Assembly (NCBI GenBank): GCA_048498395.1
Contig: JBEHYB010000098.1
Span: forward strand, 1-7,190
From: Micavibrio_B sp048498395
Lineage (GTDB): Bacteria > Pseudomonadota > Alphaproteobacteria > Micavibrionales > Micavibrionaceae
Length of the DNA: 7,190 bases
Reading direction: 5' to 3'
Shown: in pieces, positions 6,441 through 7,190 of the stretch
Layout of the letters: each line of letters begins with the position of its first letter
Position numbering within the stretch: the stretch's first letter is position 1
Position numbers and translations under genes: made by a program
Notes under the pieces: model-generated
What the model was told of the DNA's origin: nothing
The model's database searches: none
What the model saw: the letters and a program-made list of their open reading frames with translations, nothing else

Positions 6441-6672
6441 CTTTTTCCCCAAAACCAGATGTGTCCTAAAAAGCACTCTCGCTTCTACTACTACATCAGG
6501 TTTGCATTGAAATTCTGTTAATATTACCCGCCGGCACCTGCGAATTTTCCCCACGATTTTTCAAAGGCTTACACCGGCAATGCACAATGAATGGCATATT
6601 GCCGCGCAAGGTCAATAGATAGGTGAGGCAAGGTGTTTTTCCAGTGGCAAAAATGCAACAAAACTTTGCGCG
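6441..6672 (-). promoter_or_regulatory. Intergenic region upstream of mlaA, possible promoter
   Basis: This 232-bp gap between lptG and mlaA holds no convincing gene. A TTGACC on the - strand (6615-6610) is a good -35 match, but the hexamer 17 nt further on (ATTCAT, 6592-6587) is a poor -10. An AT-rich GTAATATTAAC nearer mlaA offers another possible -10 without a clear -35. The gap is long enough for mlaA to have its own promoter, but the exact site is not resolved. No strong terminator for lptG was found in it. Confidence 0.25.
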
Positions 6673-7190
6673 TCAGCCGTCTTCGAGAGTCAATAATGTC
6701 GCAACGCCAAGAAGAGTCGCCAGCAGCGCGGTACTCCATGCAGCGAGGAAAACCGGGATTTGATGCGATGCACCAAGCGCTTGTAAAAAGCTCGACATAA
6801 AGAATACGACAAAGCCTATGACAACACCGCCGATGATGAACAGGAAGGTGCCGCCCTGACGCTGCGGACGCATGGCGACCGTCGCCGCCAGCAGCACCAT
6901 TGACATAAAAAGAAACGGCTGGGCGAGCAGCGCCTGGAAATGAATCCGCAGCCGCGTCGAGTCGAAACCTGTTTTATCCAACGTGCCGATGAAAGACGGC
7001 AGATCCCAGAACCCCATTGTCTCGGGCGTGGCGAAACTGTCTTCGATTTCGCGCGTCGTCAGGTGCGTCGGCAACACGAGGCGCAAGCTATGGACCGGCT
7101 GGGCGTTCGCGCCGTTCTCGACGACGTTCTGGAACACCCATTCCCCGGCCTTGAGCTGCGCGAAATCAGCGTCGATCCGCTTGGTGAAAA
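6673..7190 (-). CDS. lptG: LptG, LPS export permease, C-terminal part (cut by window end)
   Basis: The frame is open from the window edge to a TGA at 6675-6673, giving the last 171 residues of an LptG/YjgP-family permease. LptG pairs with LptF and the ATPase LptB in the inner membrane to pull lipopolysaccharide out and pass it to LptC and LptA. Visible features are the end of the periplasmic jellyroll domain, the linker MGFWDLPSFIGTL and a following helix returning to the membrane (RLRIHFQALLAQP). Three membrane helices follow, with the short loop MRPQRQGG between the first two, and the C-terminus is LLTLEDG. This order is typical of the LptG C-terminal half. The paralogue LptF is the main alternative, but the pattern fits LptG better. 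The start lies beyond the window. Confidence 0.9.
   Translation of the reverse strand, partial: FTKRIDADFAQLKAGEWVFQNVVENGANAQPVHSLRLVLPTHLTTREIEDSFATPETMGFWDLPSFIGTLDKTGFDSTRLRIHFQALLAQPFLFMSMVLLAATVAMRPQRQGGTFLFIIGGVVIGFVVFFMSSFLQALGASHQIPVFLAAWSTALLATLLGVATLLTLEDG

Noticed and set aside
5881..6510. Several small + strand open frames opposite mlaA.
   Set aside because: They are shadows of a confidently assigned gene and show no independent coding signal.
6441..6554. GTG at 6554 as the start of mlaA, adding 38 residues.
   Set aside because: The extension places charged residues before the signal peptide, while ATG 6440 has a nearby GGGGA and gives a normal MlaA lipoprotein of 242 residues.
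6640..6672. Possible terminator after lptG (GCAA and TTGC arms followed by a T run on the - strand).
   Set aside because: The stem is only about 4 bp and AT-rich, too weak to call.
1..7190. Mobile elements, tRNA or attachment sites, CRISPR arrays and riboswitches.
   Set aside because: I looked for terminal inverted repeats, transposase motifs, tRNA-like cloverleafs and regularly spaced repeats and saw none. The type IV-like genes alone do not show that the region is an integrative element.

Overview
The window looks like chromosomal DNA of a Gram-negative alphaproteobacterium. The evidence is outer-membrane biogenesis genes (lptG, mlaA, mlaC) of the alphaproteobacterial type, moderately GC-rich coding sequence and lipoprotein signal peptides. 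The genus cannot be fixed from the sequence. A Micavibrio-like or other environmental lineage carrying chromosomal Dot/Icm-like genes is possible, but this is only a guess.

Layout, left to right. On the + strand, positions 1-264 hold the last 87 codons of a gene whose end resembles the end of the next gene. A 115-bp gap with a very AT-rich core follows. Positions 380-3511 then encode a complete 1043-residue DotA/TraY-family membrane protein. The two genes are therefore probably tandem DotA/TraY paralogues, the inner-membrane component of type IVB (Dot/Icm, IncI-like) secretion and conjugation machines. A good intrinsic terminator (3540-3570) closes this unit. Next come two small + strand genes (3617-4210 and 4227-4793), 16 bp apart. 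They encode paralogous lipoproteins that share an ungapped 97-residue core with a conserved cysteine pair and a pattern like the TonB C-terminal domain. Their role is unknown, and they are the least described part of the window.

A bidirectional terminator (4804-4832) separates these from a - strand block that reads, in transcription order, lptG (3' part, 7190-6673), mlaA (6440-5712) and mlaC (5566-4853). LptG is the permease of the LPS exporter. MlaA and MlaC are the outer-membrane and periplasmic parts of the Mla phospholipid transport pathway. A strong 10-bp hairpin with a T-rich tail lies between mlaA and mlaC and may reduce read-through into mlaC. The ATPase, permease and MCE parts of Mla (mlaF, mlaE, mlaD) are not in the window.

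No tRNA, rRNA, insertion sequence, CRISPR array or integration site was seen. The points of most interest are the tandem DotA-like genes, the eight cysteines of the complete DotA-like protein (all in predicted periplasmic loops), the twin lipoproteins directly downstream, and the mlaA-mlaC intergenic hairpin.
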